From: Atopococcus tabaci DSM 17538
Lineage (GTDB): Bacteria; Bacillota; Bacilli; Lactobacillales; Carnobacteriaceae_A
Direction: 5' to 3'
NCBI RefSeq assembly: GCF_000429585.1
Contig: NZ_AUCD01000010.1
Location: forward strand, 1-43,345
DNA length: 43,345 nucleotides
Notes under the pieces: generated by a model
What the model was told of the DNA's origin: nothing
Database searches by the model: none
What the model saw: the letters and a program-made list of their open reading frames with translations, nothing else
Shown here: in pieces, positions 36,023-43,345 of the stretch
How positions within the stretch are numbered: the stretch's first letter is position 1
Layout: each line of letters opens with the position of its first letter
Program-made: the position numbers and the translations under genes

Positions 36023-36094
36023 AAACGGAACGAGAAGCTAGATACAACTAAAAGCGGAACGAGCCCGCATGACCCCGAATCGATTGAAGCGGGG
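36017..36094. repeat. 29-bp-spaced direct repeat plus hairpin before gatC
   Basis: AACTAAAA-n-CGGAACGAG occurs at 36017-36034 and 36046-36063, 29 bases apart. Next comes GCCCGC...GACCCCG, with CCCCG (36073-36077) able to pair with CGGGG (36090-36094). A similar GCCCGC-n-TGACCCC motif lies after gatB at 39351-39365. Confidence 0.6.
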
Positions 36095-36121
36095 CATTAA
36101 CAGAAAAGGAGTCGGTAGTCG

Positions 36122-36433
36122 ATGAGTACGGGAATTACGGAAGAACAAGTAAGAGAAATCGCCAGACTGGCGAAGTTGGAATTTGAAGACAAAGAGCTGC
36201 CTGTATTTGCAGATGAACTCGAAAACATTGTGGAGATGGTGGAGAAACTGGAACAGGTCAACACCAAAAACGTTCCAGGTACGTACCACGGCATTGTATT
36301 GGACAGTGTCATGCGGGAAGATAAAGCAGAAGAAGGCACAGACCGTGACGAATTGTTCTCAAACGTGAAAGAAACGGAAGAAGGCTTTATTAAAGTACCA
36401 GCAATGATAGACAACGGGGAGGCAGGAGCATAA
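36122..36433 (+). CDS. gatC: Asp-tRNA(Asn)/Glu-tRNA(Gln) amidotransferase subunit C
   Basis: The 103-residue small subunit that wraps around GatA and GatB and stabilises the transamidase. The conserved start ([17 protein letters not shown]) and the mid section ([10 protein letters not shown]-like, [15 protein letters not shown] here) identify it; the usual P.SH... loop is varied. AAAAGGAG precedes the ATG. Its stop overlaps the gatA start by one base, so the three gat genes form a tightly coupled operon. Confidence 0.93.
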   Translation: MSTGITEEQVREIARLAKLEFEDKELPVFADELENIVEMVEKLEQVNTKNVPGTYHGIVLDSVMREDKAEEGTDRDELFSNVKETEEGFIKVPAMIDNGEAGA

Positions 36434-37905
36434 TGAGTCTATTGGATCATACATTAGAAGAACTGCATCAGATGTTGGTGAACAAAGAAACCACTTCTGA
36501 GCAAATCATGGAAGAAGTGTTCCGCCGTATTGAAGAAACCGACGAACAAGTCGGCGCCTTTTTGACGGTCACAAAAGAAGAAGCAATGGAAAAAGCCCGT
36601 CAAATGGATAAAGAAGGCATTGACGAAAACAATGTCTTGTCCGGTCTTCCAATCGGGATTAAAGACAACATTGTCACCAAAGGCGTCCTGACAACGGCTG
36701 CCAGCAAAATGTTGGAAGATTTCGTGCCAATTTACAATGCGACCGTTATGGACAAATTGGAAGCAGCCGGGATGATTTCGGTTGGAAAATTGAACATGGA
36801 TGAATTTGCCATGGGAGGAAGTACCGAGAACTCCGCTTTCAAAATCACACGCAACCCGTGGGACTTGAACAAAGTTCCAGGAGGTTCTTCAGGCGGTTCC
36901 GCTGCAGCCGTTGCTGCCGGACAAGTGCCTGTTTCTTTGGGAACCGACACAGGAGGCTCCATCCGCCAGCCAGCAGCATATACCGGTTTGGTAGGAATGA
37001 AGCCTACATACGGTCGTGTATCCCGCTATGGCTTGATTGCGTTTGGATCCAGTTTGGACCAAATCGGGCCCATCACCCGCACCGTTAAAGACAACGCATT
37101 GGTATTGAATGCCATCAGCGGAGAAGACGAAAAAGATTCCACTACTCATCCAGGGGAAGCACCCGACTTTACAGAAGGCATCGGTGAGAGTGTCAAAGGC
37201 CTGCGCATCGGATTCCCGAAAGAATACGTGAATGAAGACGTGATTGACCCAGGTATCGTCAAGGCCGTACGCGCAGCCATTGCTAAATACCGTGAAATGG
37301 GTGCAATTGTCGAACAAGTGAGCCTGCCGCATTCCGACTACGCGATTGCGTCTTACTATATCTTGGCGTCCGCGGAAGCTGCCAGCAACTTGCAGCGTTT
37401 TGACGGCATCCGTTACGGTTACCGTGCAGAAGATGCCAAAACACTGGAAGAATTGTATGTCAAAACCCGTTCGGAAGGATTCGGGGATGAGGTCAAGCGT
37501 CGAATCATGCTTGGAACGTACTCTTTGAGTTCAGGATTCATCGACGAACACTTTGTCAAAGCGGCCCAAGTTCGTACCTTGATCCGTCAAGACTTCGAAA
37601 AAGTATTCGAAAACTACGACATGATTTTAGCGCCGGTTACCACCACTACAGCGTTCAACATCGGTGGAAGAATCGAAGACCCTCTAGCGATGTACTTGGC
37701 TGACTTGATGACGGTATCGGTCAACTTGGCGGGTGTACCAGCATTATCGGTTCCTTGTGGCTTCTCGAACGGCTTGCCTGTAGGAATGCAGTTAATCGGC
37801 AAACATTTCGATGAAAAGACACTTTACCGTGCAGCGTACGCTTTTGAACAAGCAACCGATCACCACAAACAAAAAGCAGACTTGAATGGAGGGGAAGCAA
37901 AATGA
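36433..37905 (+). CDS. gatA: Asp-tRNA(Asn)/Glu-tRNA(Gln) amidotransferase subunit A
   Basis: A 490-residue amidase-signature enzyme that frees ammonia from glutamine for the transamidation. The Ser-cisSer-Lys triad is intact: Lys77 (GIKDNI), Ser152 (PGGSSGGS) and Ser176 ([10 protein letters not shown]). Length is that of the family. It overlaps gatC by one base and gatB by four (ATGA). With GatB/C it converts misacylated Glu-tRNA(Gln) to Gln-tRNA(Gln), so the organism probably lacks glutaminyl-tRNA synthetase. Confidence 0.97.
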   Translation: MSLLDHTLEELHQMLVNKETTSEQIMEEVFRRIEETDEQVGAFLTVTKEEAMEKARQMDKEGIDENNVLSGLPIGIKDNIVTKGVLTTAASKMLEDFVPIYNATVMDKLEAAGMISVGKLNMDEFAMGGSTENSAFKITRNPWDLNKVPGGSSGGSAAAVAAGQVPVSLGTDTGGSIRQPAAYTGLVGMKPTYGRVSRYGLIAFGSSLDQIGPITRTVKDNALVLNAISGEDEKDSTTHPGEAPDFTEGIGESVKGLRIGFPKEYVNEDVIDPGIVKAVRAAIAKYREMGAIVEQVSLPHSDYAIASYYILASAEAASNLQRFDGIRYGYRAEDAKTLEELYVKTRSEGFGDEVKRRIMLGTYSLSSGFIDEHFVKAAQVRTLIRQDFEKVFENYDMILAPVTTTTAFNIGGRIEDPLAMYLADLMTVSVNLAGVPALSVPCGFSNGLPVGMQLIGKHFDEKTLYRAAYAFEQATDHHKQKADLNGGEAK

Positions 37906-39332
37906 ACTTTGAGACAGTCATCGGATTAGAAGTCCACGTCGAATTAAAAACCGACTCCAAAATGTTTTCCCCGGCACCTGCCCATTACGGAGCAGAACCG
38001 AACACGAACACAAACGTCATTGACTGGGGATACCCGGGCGTTTTGCCTGTAGTGAACAAACGCGCAGTGGAGTTCGGCATGCGCGCGGCATTGGCTTTGA
38101 ACTGTGAAATCACACAAGAGACAAAATTTGACCGTAAAAACTATTTCTACCCGGATAACCCGAAAGCATACCAAATCTCCCAATTTGACCGCCCGCTTGG
38201 AACCAACGGATGGATTGATATCGAAGTGGACGGCAAAACGAAGAGAATCCGTATCGAACGGGTTCACTTGGAAGAAGACGCCGGGAAAAACATCCATGGA
38301 ACAGACGGGTACTCTTACGTCGACTTGAACCGTCAAGGCACGCCGTTGATTGAGATCGTTTCGGAAGCCGACATGAGCTCGCCGGAAGAAGCCTACGCTT
38401 ATTTGGACGCGTTGCGCCAAGTCATCCTCTTCACCGGTGTATCCGATGTGAAGATGGAAGAAGGGTCCATGCGCTGTGATGCGAACATCTCTCTTCGTCC
38501 ATTTGGGCAAGAGGAGTTTGGAACAAAAACTGAGTTGAAAAACTTGAACTCGTTGAACTATGTCCGTAAAGGCCTGCAGCATGAACAAATTCGTCAAGAA
38601 AAAGTGTTGATGGCAGGAGGCCGCATCGAACAAGAAACCCGCCGGTACGATGAATCCACCGGTGAAACCATCTTGATGCGTACAAAAGAAGGATCCAGTG
38701 ATTACCGTTACTTCCCAGAACCGGACATCCCACCCCTCGTCATCAGTGATGAATGGCTGGAAAACGTCCGTCAATCCATTCCAGAAATGCCGAAAGAACG
38801 ACGTGCCCGTTACGTCAAAGAGCTCGGTATTCCTGAGTACGATGCGGAAGTCCTGACACTGACCAAGACCATGTCTGATTTCTTTGAAGCGACCGTCCAA
38901 AACGGAGCAGACGCCAAACAAGCTTCCAACTGGTTGATGGGTGAGGTTTCGGCCTACTTGAACAGTGAAAAAGTCGAGTTGGAAGACACTCAGTTGACGC
39001 CGGAAAACTTGGCAGCGATGATCAACTTGATCGAAGACGGCACCATCAGTTCGAAAATCGCGAAGAAACTATTCCGTGAACTGATTCAAAACGGCGGCGA
39101 CGCTAAAAAAGTCGTGGAAGAAAAAGGATGGGTACAGTTGAGCGATCCAGCCAAACTCTTGCCGCTGATCACGGAAGTGTTGGACAACAACCAACAGTCC
39201 ATCGAAGACTTCAGAAACGGAAAAGATCGCGCCATCGGCTTCCTCGTGGGTCAAATCATGAAACAAACCCGCGGCCAAGCCAACCCAGGCGTGGTCAACA
39301 AACTGTTGATGGAAGAAATCAAAAAACGTTAA
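37902..39332 (+). CDS. gatB: Asp-tRNA(Asn)/Glu-tRNA(Gln) amidotransferase subunit B
   Basis: The 476-residue kinase-like subunit that binds and phosphorylates the misacylated tRNA end and receives ammonia through a channel from GatA. The cradle domain begins [14 protein letters not shown]; conserved blocks include [24 protein letters not shown], and [15 protein letters not shown]. The helical and YqeY-like tail domain (about 300-476) ends with [12 protein letters not shown]. Nothing is missing. It ends the gat operon. Confidence 0.97.
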   Translation: MNFETVIGLEVHVELKTDSKMFSPAPAHYGAEPNTNTNVIDWGYPGVLPVVNKRAVEFGMRAALALNCEITQETKFDRKNYFYPDNPKAYQISQFDRPLGTNGWIDIEVDGKTKRIRIERVHLEEDAGKNIHGTDGYSYVDLNRQGTPLIEIVSEADMSSPEEAYAYLDALRQVILFTGVSDVKMEEGSMRCDANISLRPFGQEEFGTKTELKNLNSLNYVRKGLQHEQIRQEKVLMAGGRIEQETRRYDESTGETILMRTKEGSSDYRYFPEPDIPPLVISDEWLENVRQSIPEMPKERRARYVKELGIPEYDAEVLTLTKTMSDFFEATVQNGADAKQASNWLMGEVSAYLNSEKVELEDTQLTPENLAAMINLIEDGTISSKIAKKLFRELIQNGGDAKKVVEEKGWVQLSDPAKLLPLITEVLDNNQQSIEDFRNGKDRAIGFLVGQIMKQTRGQANPGVVNKLLMEEIKKR

Positions 39333-39359
39333 AAAAGAAAAGCAAAGCAAGCCCGCTTT

Positions 39360-39440
39360 GACCCCAACGAAAAATAGGAAATCATGCCCTGAATGAGCAT
39401 CCTGCGCAATGGGCTGATTTATCTTTTTTCGGGTGGGGTC
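39360..39440 (+). terminator. branched hairpin/terminator after gatB
   Basis: An inner hairpin (TCA-GCCC at 39382-39389 with GGGCTGA at 39411-39417) is followed by TTTATCTTTTTT, a plausible terminator for gatCAB. An outer stem also exists: GACCCCA...CGAAAAA (39360-39374) with TTTTTCG...TGGGGTC (39425-39440), giving an 81-base folded element. Confidence 0.6.
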
Positions 39441-39504
39441 AGGGATTGTGTGCTAGACATCTTTTAAGGTGCAAGTACATTGTGATACTGAGTAAGGGAA
39501 GGTT

Positions 39505-39545
39505 GCCGGGATGCCAATTCGTTTGCGCCCGGCTTTCTCTTTTGA
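39505..39545 (+). terminator. second hairpin upstream of dgkB
   Basis: GCCGGG (39505-39510) pairs with CCCGGC (39528-39533), followed by TTTCTCTTTT. It lies 40 bases before the dgkB start, so it might attenuate dgkB. Confidence 0.55.
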
Positions 39546-39584
39546 TTATTTATTGTGAAACTGTGGTTTTAGGAGGCATTGATT

Positions 39585-40616
39585 ATGAACAAGCGTGCTC
39601 GTATCATTTACAATCCAGTTTCTGGAAGAGAAATGATCAAACGCCAGATTCCAGATATTTTACAAGTTTATGAAGAAGCTGGCTACGAAACCAGTACTTT
39701 CAGCACCACCCCCACGCCATTTTCTGCCCAAAAAGAAGCGGAGAGGGCGGCCAAAGCCGGCTTCGATTTGATTGTGGCTGCCGGAGGAGACGGCACCATC
39801 AACGAAGTGGTCAACGGCATCGCCGGATTGGAAAAACGCCCCCAAATGGCCATCCTGCCAGCGGGAACGACCAACGATTATGCGCGCGCACTCCATATTC
39901 CGCGCAACGATTTGGTGGAAGCGGCCAAGGTCATCCACCGCAATCAATTTGCCAAAATGGACATCGGGAAACTGCGTACGGGAGAAGAGGAACGGTTCTT
40001 CGTCAACATCGGGGCAGCCGGTTATTTGACCGAATTGACCTACGAAGTCCCGGCCCAGCAGAAAGCCATTTTTGGAAACCTGGCTTATTTCGTCAAAGGA
40101 GCGGAGATGCTTCCGAGAATCCGTCCAGTTTCTGTCCGGATTGAATACGACACCGGGATTTACGAAGGCAAAGCGTCCATGTTCTTTGTGGCACTCACCA
40201 ATTCAGTGGGAGGATTCGAAAAAATTGCGCCGGACAAGATGCCGGGCGATGGCAAGTTTACCTTGATTATCGTAAAACCAACCAACTTTGCCGAACTGCT
40301 GCGGCTGATTACCTTGTTGATGAACAATGGAAAGCACGTCAACAGTCCAAATATCATTTACACCAAAACCAGCGCCATCAAAGCGCAGACGATGGACGGT
40401 TCGAAAATGATGATCAACATCGACGGCGAATACGGAGGCGATGCGCCTGCGGAATTCATCAATCTCCAACAGCACATCGACATGATAGCCAACACAGATA
40501 ATATGGCAGCCAATATCGATCCGCGCGATGACGATGCGGAAGAACGCGAAGAAGCGTTTATCCGTCAGGTGGAAGAGCTGGAAAAAAATCAGCAAAATAC
40601 AAACAACGAAGAATAA
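39585..40616 (+). CDS. dgkB: diacylglycerol kinase DgkB
   Basis: A 343-residue soluble lipid kinase that phosphorylates diacylglycerol to phosphatidic acid. It recycles the diacylglycerol left when LtaS (also in this window) uses phosphatidylglycerol. Residues 67-71 form the nucleotide loop GGDGT of the DAGK/NAD-kinase fold (AAGGDGTINEVVNG), and ILPAGTTNDYARAL is the second family motif. The C-terminal tail (from about 315) is acidic and low in complexity. The ATG at 39585 has AGGAGG 8 bases upstream. The position after gatB matches other Firmicutes. Confidence 0.93.
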   Translation: MNKRARIIYNPVSGREMIKRQIPDILQVYEEAGYETSTFSTTPTPFSAQKEAERAAKAGFDLIVAAGGDGTINEVVNGIAGLEKRPQMAILPAGTTNDYARALHIPRNDLVEAAKVIHRNQFAKMDIGKLRTGEEERFFVNIGAAGYLTELTYEVPAQQKAIFGNLAYFVKGAEMLPRIRPVSVRIEYDTGIYEGKASMFFVALTNSVGGFEKIAPDKMPGDGKFTLIIVKPTNFAELLRLITLLMNNGKHVNSPNIIYTKTSAIKAQTMDGSKMMINIDGEYGGDAPAEFINLQQHIDMIANTDNMAANIDPRDDDAEEREEAFIRQVEELEKNQQNTNNEE

Positions 40617-40623
40617 GACGAAA

Positions 40624-40662
40624 AAGAAGACACGAACCTTTAGAGGACGGTCTTCTTTTTTT
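40624..40662 (+). terminator. terminator of dgkB
   Basis: AAGAAGAC (40624-40631) pairs with GTCTTCTT (40650-40657) and ends in a T-run. Confidence 0.75.
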
Positions 40663-40881
40663 GAGGGAAGAAACGTGGGAATGGCGGCAACTCGAGGTGG
40701 GAAAATAATTGAGTTAAGGCCAAAATGTTTATTGAGGTCAACTCGGGATAGGAATGTCCTTGAGTTGGCGTCAAAAAGCTGAATGGAGGCAACTCAAAAG
40801 AAAAAAGCCATTCAGTTGCCAACAAAACGCAAATTGATTCCAACTGAGACTGAAAAAAGCAACGAGTTGCCATCAAAACCG
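40658..40881. repeat. intergenic tandem repeat, 51-bp period (about 4.3 units)
   Basis: Units begin near 40658, 40709, 40760, 40811 and 40862, exactly 51 bases apart; the first is poorly conserved and the last is cut short. The consensus is a TTGAGTTG-type arm, then an A-rich loop, a CAACTC-type arm and GAAAAAAG. The arms covary: TTGAGTTG with CAACTCAA in the unit at 40760, and TTCAGTTG with CAACTGA in the next. A second alternative stem spans units (CTGAATGG 40779-40786 with CCATTCAG 40808-40815). This array fills the 337-base gap between dgkB and rlmCD; no gene is seen in it. Confidence 0.85.
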
Positions 40882-40953
40882 CTGAGAATTTGGTCTCACC
40901 GCACAGGATGGGGTACAATAAACAGAGAAACCAAATAGAATTGAGGAATGCAG

Positions 40954-42336
40954 ATGTCTGCGAAACAAAAACGCACTTATCCAGTAAATAAAAATGAAGT
41001 CTATACCGCGGAAGTGGAGGACTTGACGCACGAAGGACTGGGTGTAGCCAAAGTCAACAACTACCCATTGTTCATCGAAGGAGCGCTTCCCGGAGAAACC
41101 ATTGAATTCAAAGTCATCAAAACCGGAAAGTCTTTCGGATTTGGTCGCTTGTTGGAAGTCAAAGAAACGAGCCCGCACCGAGTGAAAATTACTGACAAAG
41201 CCTACACCCATACTGGAACGATGCCGCTTCAGCATATGACGTATGAAGCGCAGCTGGCCTTCAAACAAAACCAGGTGAAAAATGTCCTTCAGCGCATTGC
41301 CAAACTTCCGGATGTGCCGGTGTTTGACACGATCGGGATGGATCACCCATACGGTTACCGAAACAAAGCTCAGGTGCCGGTCCAAGAAGTAGATGGCAAA
41401 CTCACGACCGGTTTTTTCCGTAAACGAAGCCATGACCTTGTCCCGCTTGAAGACTTTTTGATTCAAGACCCGAAAATCGACGAAGCGATTGTCGTTGTGC
41501 GCGACATTTTGCGCCGCCACCATATCCCAGCATACAACGAAATCGAACACACCGGACTGATCCGCCATATTGTGGTCCGGCGCGGGTATTACACCGGAGA
41601 ATTGATGATTGTCCTAGTCACACGGAAAGAAGGGATTCCAGGAAAAGACGCCATTGTGGAGGAAATCAAAGAGGCTTTGCCGGAAACGGTAAGTATCGTT
41701 CAAAACATCAATTCGAAACGCACCAACGTCATCCTCGGTAGACAATCCGTCGTGCTGTATGGGGAAGACAAATACCGTGACCAGCTGTTGGGATTCACGT
41801 TTGAAATTTCCCATCAATCGTTCTACCAGATCAATCCCACACAAACGGAGAAACTCTACCAAACGGCCTTGGACTATGCGGAGTTGACCGGCGAAGAGAC
41901 CGTCATCGACGCGTACTGTGGTATTGGAACGATTACGCTTGCCTTGGCACAAAAAGCCAAACACGTCCACGGAATTGAAATCGTGGCGCCGGCTATTGAC
42001 AATGCCAAACGGAATGCCGAACTCAATCAAGTGAACAACGTATCGTTTGAGGTCGGTGCAGCAGAAGACATCATGGTTCAATGGGCGAAAGACGGCAAAA
42101 CAGCCGATGTCCTGGTTGTGGACCCGCCGCGCAAAGGGTTGGATAGCCAGTTCATCGATGCCGTATTGATGATGCAGCCGAAACGGATGGTCTATGTCAG
42201 CTGCAATCCATCCACCTTGGCCCGCGACCTGGCCTTGCTGTCAGAAGGGGGCTACACCGTCCACAAAGCCCAACCCGTCGACATGTTTCCTCAAACCACG
42301 CATGTGGAGAGTGTAGTATTGATGTCACGAGCGTAA
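40954..42336 (+). CDS. 23S rRNA (uracil-C5)-methyltransferase RlmCD/RumA family
   Basis: A 460-residue SAM-dependent enzyme that makes 5-methyluridine in 23S rRNA. Domains: N-terminal TRAM (about 8-65), central domain, and C-terminal Rossmann fold with DAYCGIGTITLALA, motif IV VDPPRKGLD and the catalytic Cys in VSCNPSTLARDL. The four Cys ligands of the RumA iron-sulfur cluster are absent: the CGGC-QLQH position reads TGTMPLQH. It thus belongs to the cluster-free branch. The ATG at 40954 is chosen over 40948 because TTGAGGA lies directly before the latter. The exact uridine target (747 and/or 1939) cannot be told. Confidence 0.9.
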   Translation: MSAKQKRTYPVNKNEVYTAEVEDLTHEGLGVAKVNNYPLFIEGALPGETIEFKVIKTGKSFGFGRLLEVKETSPHRVKITDKAYTHTGTMPLQHMTYEAQLAFKQNQVKNVLQRIAKLPDVPVFDTIGMDHPYGYRNKAQVPVQEVDGKLTTGFFRKRSHDLVPLEDFLIQDPKIDEAIVVVRDILRRHHIPAYNEIEHTGLIRHIVVRRGYYTGELMIVLVTRKEGIPGKDAIVEEIKEALPETVSIVQNINSKRTNVILGRQSVVLYGEDKYRDQLLGFTFEISHQSFYQINPTQTEKLYQTALDYAELTGEETVIDAYCGIGTITLALAQKAKHVHGIEIVAPAIDNAKRNAELNQVNNVSFEVGAAEDIMVQWAKDGKTADVLVVDPPRKGLDSQFIDAVLMMQPKRMVYVSCNPSTLARDLALLSEGGYTVHKAQPVDMFPQTTHVESVVLMSRA

Positions 42337-42383
42337 ACGAAGTGTATTAATAATTATATTGTAATTAGATAGTAGGTGAAATT

Positions 42384-43106
42384 ATGATTACTAAAAAAAT
42401 TAAATCTAAGCGAGATGGACTGGAGCTCGAACTTGCTATTATAGAGCCAAGCTCTAATCCTATTGGAATTGTTCAGTTAGTTCATGGAATGTCAGAACAT
42501 AAAGAAAGATACTACGATTTTATGAATTACTTAGCTCAAAACGGTTATGTCTGTGCGATTCATGACCATAGAGGTCACGGAGCTAGCGTTAAAGACTCAT
42601 CTCACTTAGGATATTTTTATACAGAGGACAGCTCTGTTATTGTTGACGATGCTTATCAAGTGACAGAATACTTAAAAGAAAGATATCCTTCGTTAAGTAT
42701 TTCAATATTTAGTCATAGCATGGGCACTCTTGTTTCTAGAAATTATTTAAAGAAATACGATTACGAGCTTGATAAAATAGTTTTATGTGGGCCACCAACT
42801 GAGAATAAATTAGCGGGATTTGCAGTATTTTTAGCAAAAATAAGCAGTGTTTTTTATGGCAAATATAAGCCCAATAAATTTTTAAATTCTTTATCAGTCG
42901 GTCAATATAGCAAGGGATATGAAAGCCAGCTAGATTGGATTTGCGCTAATCCAGACACAGTCAAGGAATATGATGCAGATCCGCTTTGTGGTTTTATATT
43001 TACTACAAATGCATTTATCAATCTTTTTAAATTCGTGGATTGTATAATTAAGCGAGACAGAAAAAAGACATGTTATGATACACTCAAATTAACCTACCAA
43101 AGCTAA
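42384..43106 (+). pseudogene. alpha/beta hydrolase (monoacylglycerol-lipase-like), truncated by IS30
   Basis: Residues 1-217 belong to a lysophospholipase/monoacylglycerol-lipase-type hydrolase: oxyanion motif VQLVHGMSEHKERY, HDHRGHGAS, and nucleophile Ser in FSHSMGT. The last 23 residues (from VDCIIKRD) are read from the IS30 end that begins at about 43034. The catalytic Asp and His expected further on are lost, so the product should be inactive. The gene is visibly AT-richer than its neighbours and uses more A/T-ending codons, which suggests recent acquisition. Intact relatives are around 300 residues. Confidence 0.85.
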
Positions 43107-43345
43107 GGAGAGTGCACCATACATGTCGTACACCCATCTTACCAAAACAGAACTCATATTCATAGAAGAATACTTTGCCATTAATCTCAGTGGTCGCGAG
43201 ATTGCTAAAAAGCTTAAGCGAGGTCATGAAGCAGTCTACAGAGTAATCAGGAAGTTGAAAACGGGTAAAACAGCGATCGATATTTATCTAGAATACAAAG
43301 AAAACAAACAAAAATGTGGACGTAAACCTATTCAACTTCCTCAAG
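43034..43345 (+). mobile_element. IS30-family element, right copy (5' part)
   Basis: This begins at about 43034, within the hydrolase gene, with an end sequence (TGGATTGTATAATTAAGCGA) shared with the left copy. It continues with the transposase ribosome binding site and coding region and runs off the window. Its first 95 bases equal the reverse complement of 1-95. Confidence 0.85.
43123..43345 (+). CDS. IS30-family transposase, N-terminal part
   Basis: The visible 74 residues form the N-terminal DNA-binding region of an IS30-type DDE transposase: a first helix pair (LTKTELIFIEEYFAINLSG), a helix-turn-helix (REIAKKLKRGHEAVYRVIRK), then TGKTAIDIYLEYKENK and KCGRKPIQLPQ, a pattern typical of lactobacillal and enterococcal IS30 members. 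AAGGAG lies upstream. The catalytic DDE domain lies outside the window. It binds the element's terminal repeats; cut and join chemistry is known for the family. Confidence 0.85.
   Translation, partial: MSYTHLTKTELIFIEEYFAINLSGREIAKKLKRGHEAVYRVIRKLKTGKTAIDIYLEYKENKQKCGRKPIQLPQ

Noticed and set aside
36023-36121. T-box or tRNA-like leader upstream of gatCAB
   Set aside because: There is no T-box core sequence and no terminator/antiterminator pair; only short repeats and a small hairpin are seen.
40658-40881. CRISPR array
   Set aside because: Units are contiguous and divergent with no unique spacers, and there are no cas genes nearby.
40640-40918. Minus-strand 92-residue open frame across the 51-bp repeats, with 17-residue repeats (51 = 17 codons)
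   Set aside because: The frame stays open only because the unit length is a multiple of three and the repeat is stop-free there; it has no ribosome binding site, and the changes between units preserve hairpin pairing rather than the protein.

Overview
The window is a stretch of low-to-moderate G+C Gram-positive chromosome, most like Lactobacillales and perhaps Carnobacteriaceae-like (this placement is inference from gene content). The reasons are: a DUF1146 gene, murA, mbl and an EpuA-type small protein in that order; an ssbB-type SSB; lipoteichoic acid synthase; a pcrA-ligA-camS-gatCAB-dgkB-rlmCD gene string; strong AGGAGG-type ribosome binding sites; and no sporulation genes. Both ends run into copies of the same IS30-family element, facing outwards (left copy minus, right copy plus), so the piece is probably bounded by this repeat.

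Layout. 1-95: end of the left IS copy. 270-3907: cell-wall and shape genes (DUF1146, murA, mbl, EpuA-like) and a short SSB. 4078-6923: a two-component system and a dienelactone-hydrolase-type enzyme. 6959-8314 (minus): an unusual degenerate ABC ATPase/FtsX-like permease pair. 8482-10662 (minus): ltaS. 10935-13605: an RlmI-type methyltransferase and an amino-acid permease. 13775-18302: an intact LolD/MacB-type ATPase with a 1268-residue permease carrying a very long coiled coil. 18443-21970: a DUF7916-like TIM-barrel protein behind a probable cre site, a CBS-ACT protein, a Gfo/Idh/MocA oxidoreductase and an uncharacterised HTH-like protein. 22036-25603: a frameshifted DUF421 gene, a GH73 glucosaminidase and a class B penicillin-binding protein. 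25742-30288: a CNNM/CorC transporter, a DUF2179 protein, a degenerate PurK-like ATP-grasp protein, a truncated EamA transporter and a GntR regulator. 30534-42336: PcrA, LigA, CamS, GatCAB, DgkB and RlmCD. 42384-43345: an AT-rich hydrolase gene cut off by the right IS30 copy.

How the genes work together. Much of the window serves the cell envelope: MurA (peptidoglycan precursor), Mbl (wall elongation), the class B PBP and glucosaminidase (wall synthesis and cutting), LtaS (lipoteichoic acid) and DgkB (recycling of the diacylglycerol that LtaS releases). PcrA and LigA are DNA repair/replication partners. GatCAB makes Gln-tRNA(Gln), and in many bacteria Asn-tRNA(Asn), by transamidation.

The most interesting non-genic signals are two intergenic arrays with exactly 51-bp periodicity (about 20155-20280 and 40658-40881). 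Their unit sequences differ, but in both the hairpin arms change in compensating ways between units, which points to a selected folded structure. Among genes, the degenerate ABC pair (no Walker A, no H-loop His, non-standard permease start), the PurK-like pseudoenzyme and the repeat-built coiled coil deserve a closer look. I see no tRNA, rRNA, CRISPR array or prophage.
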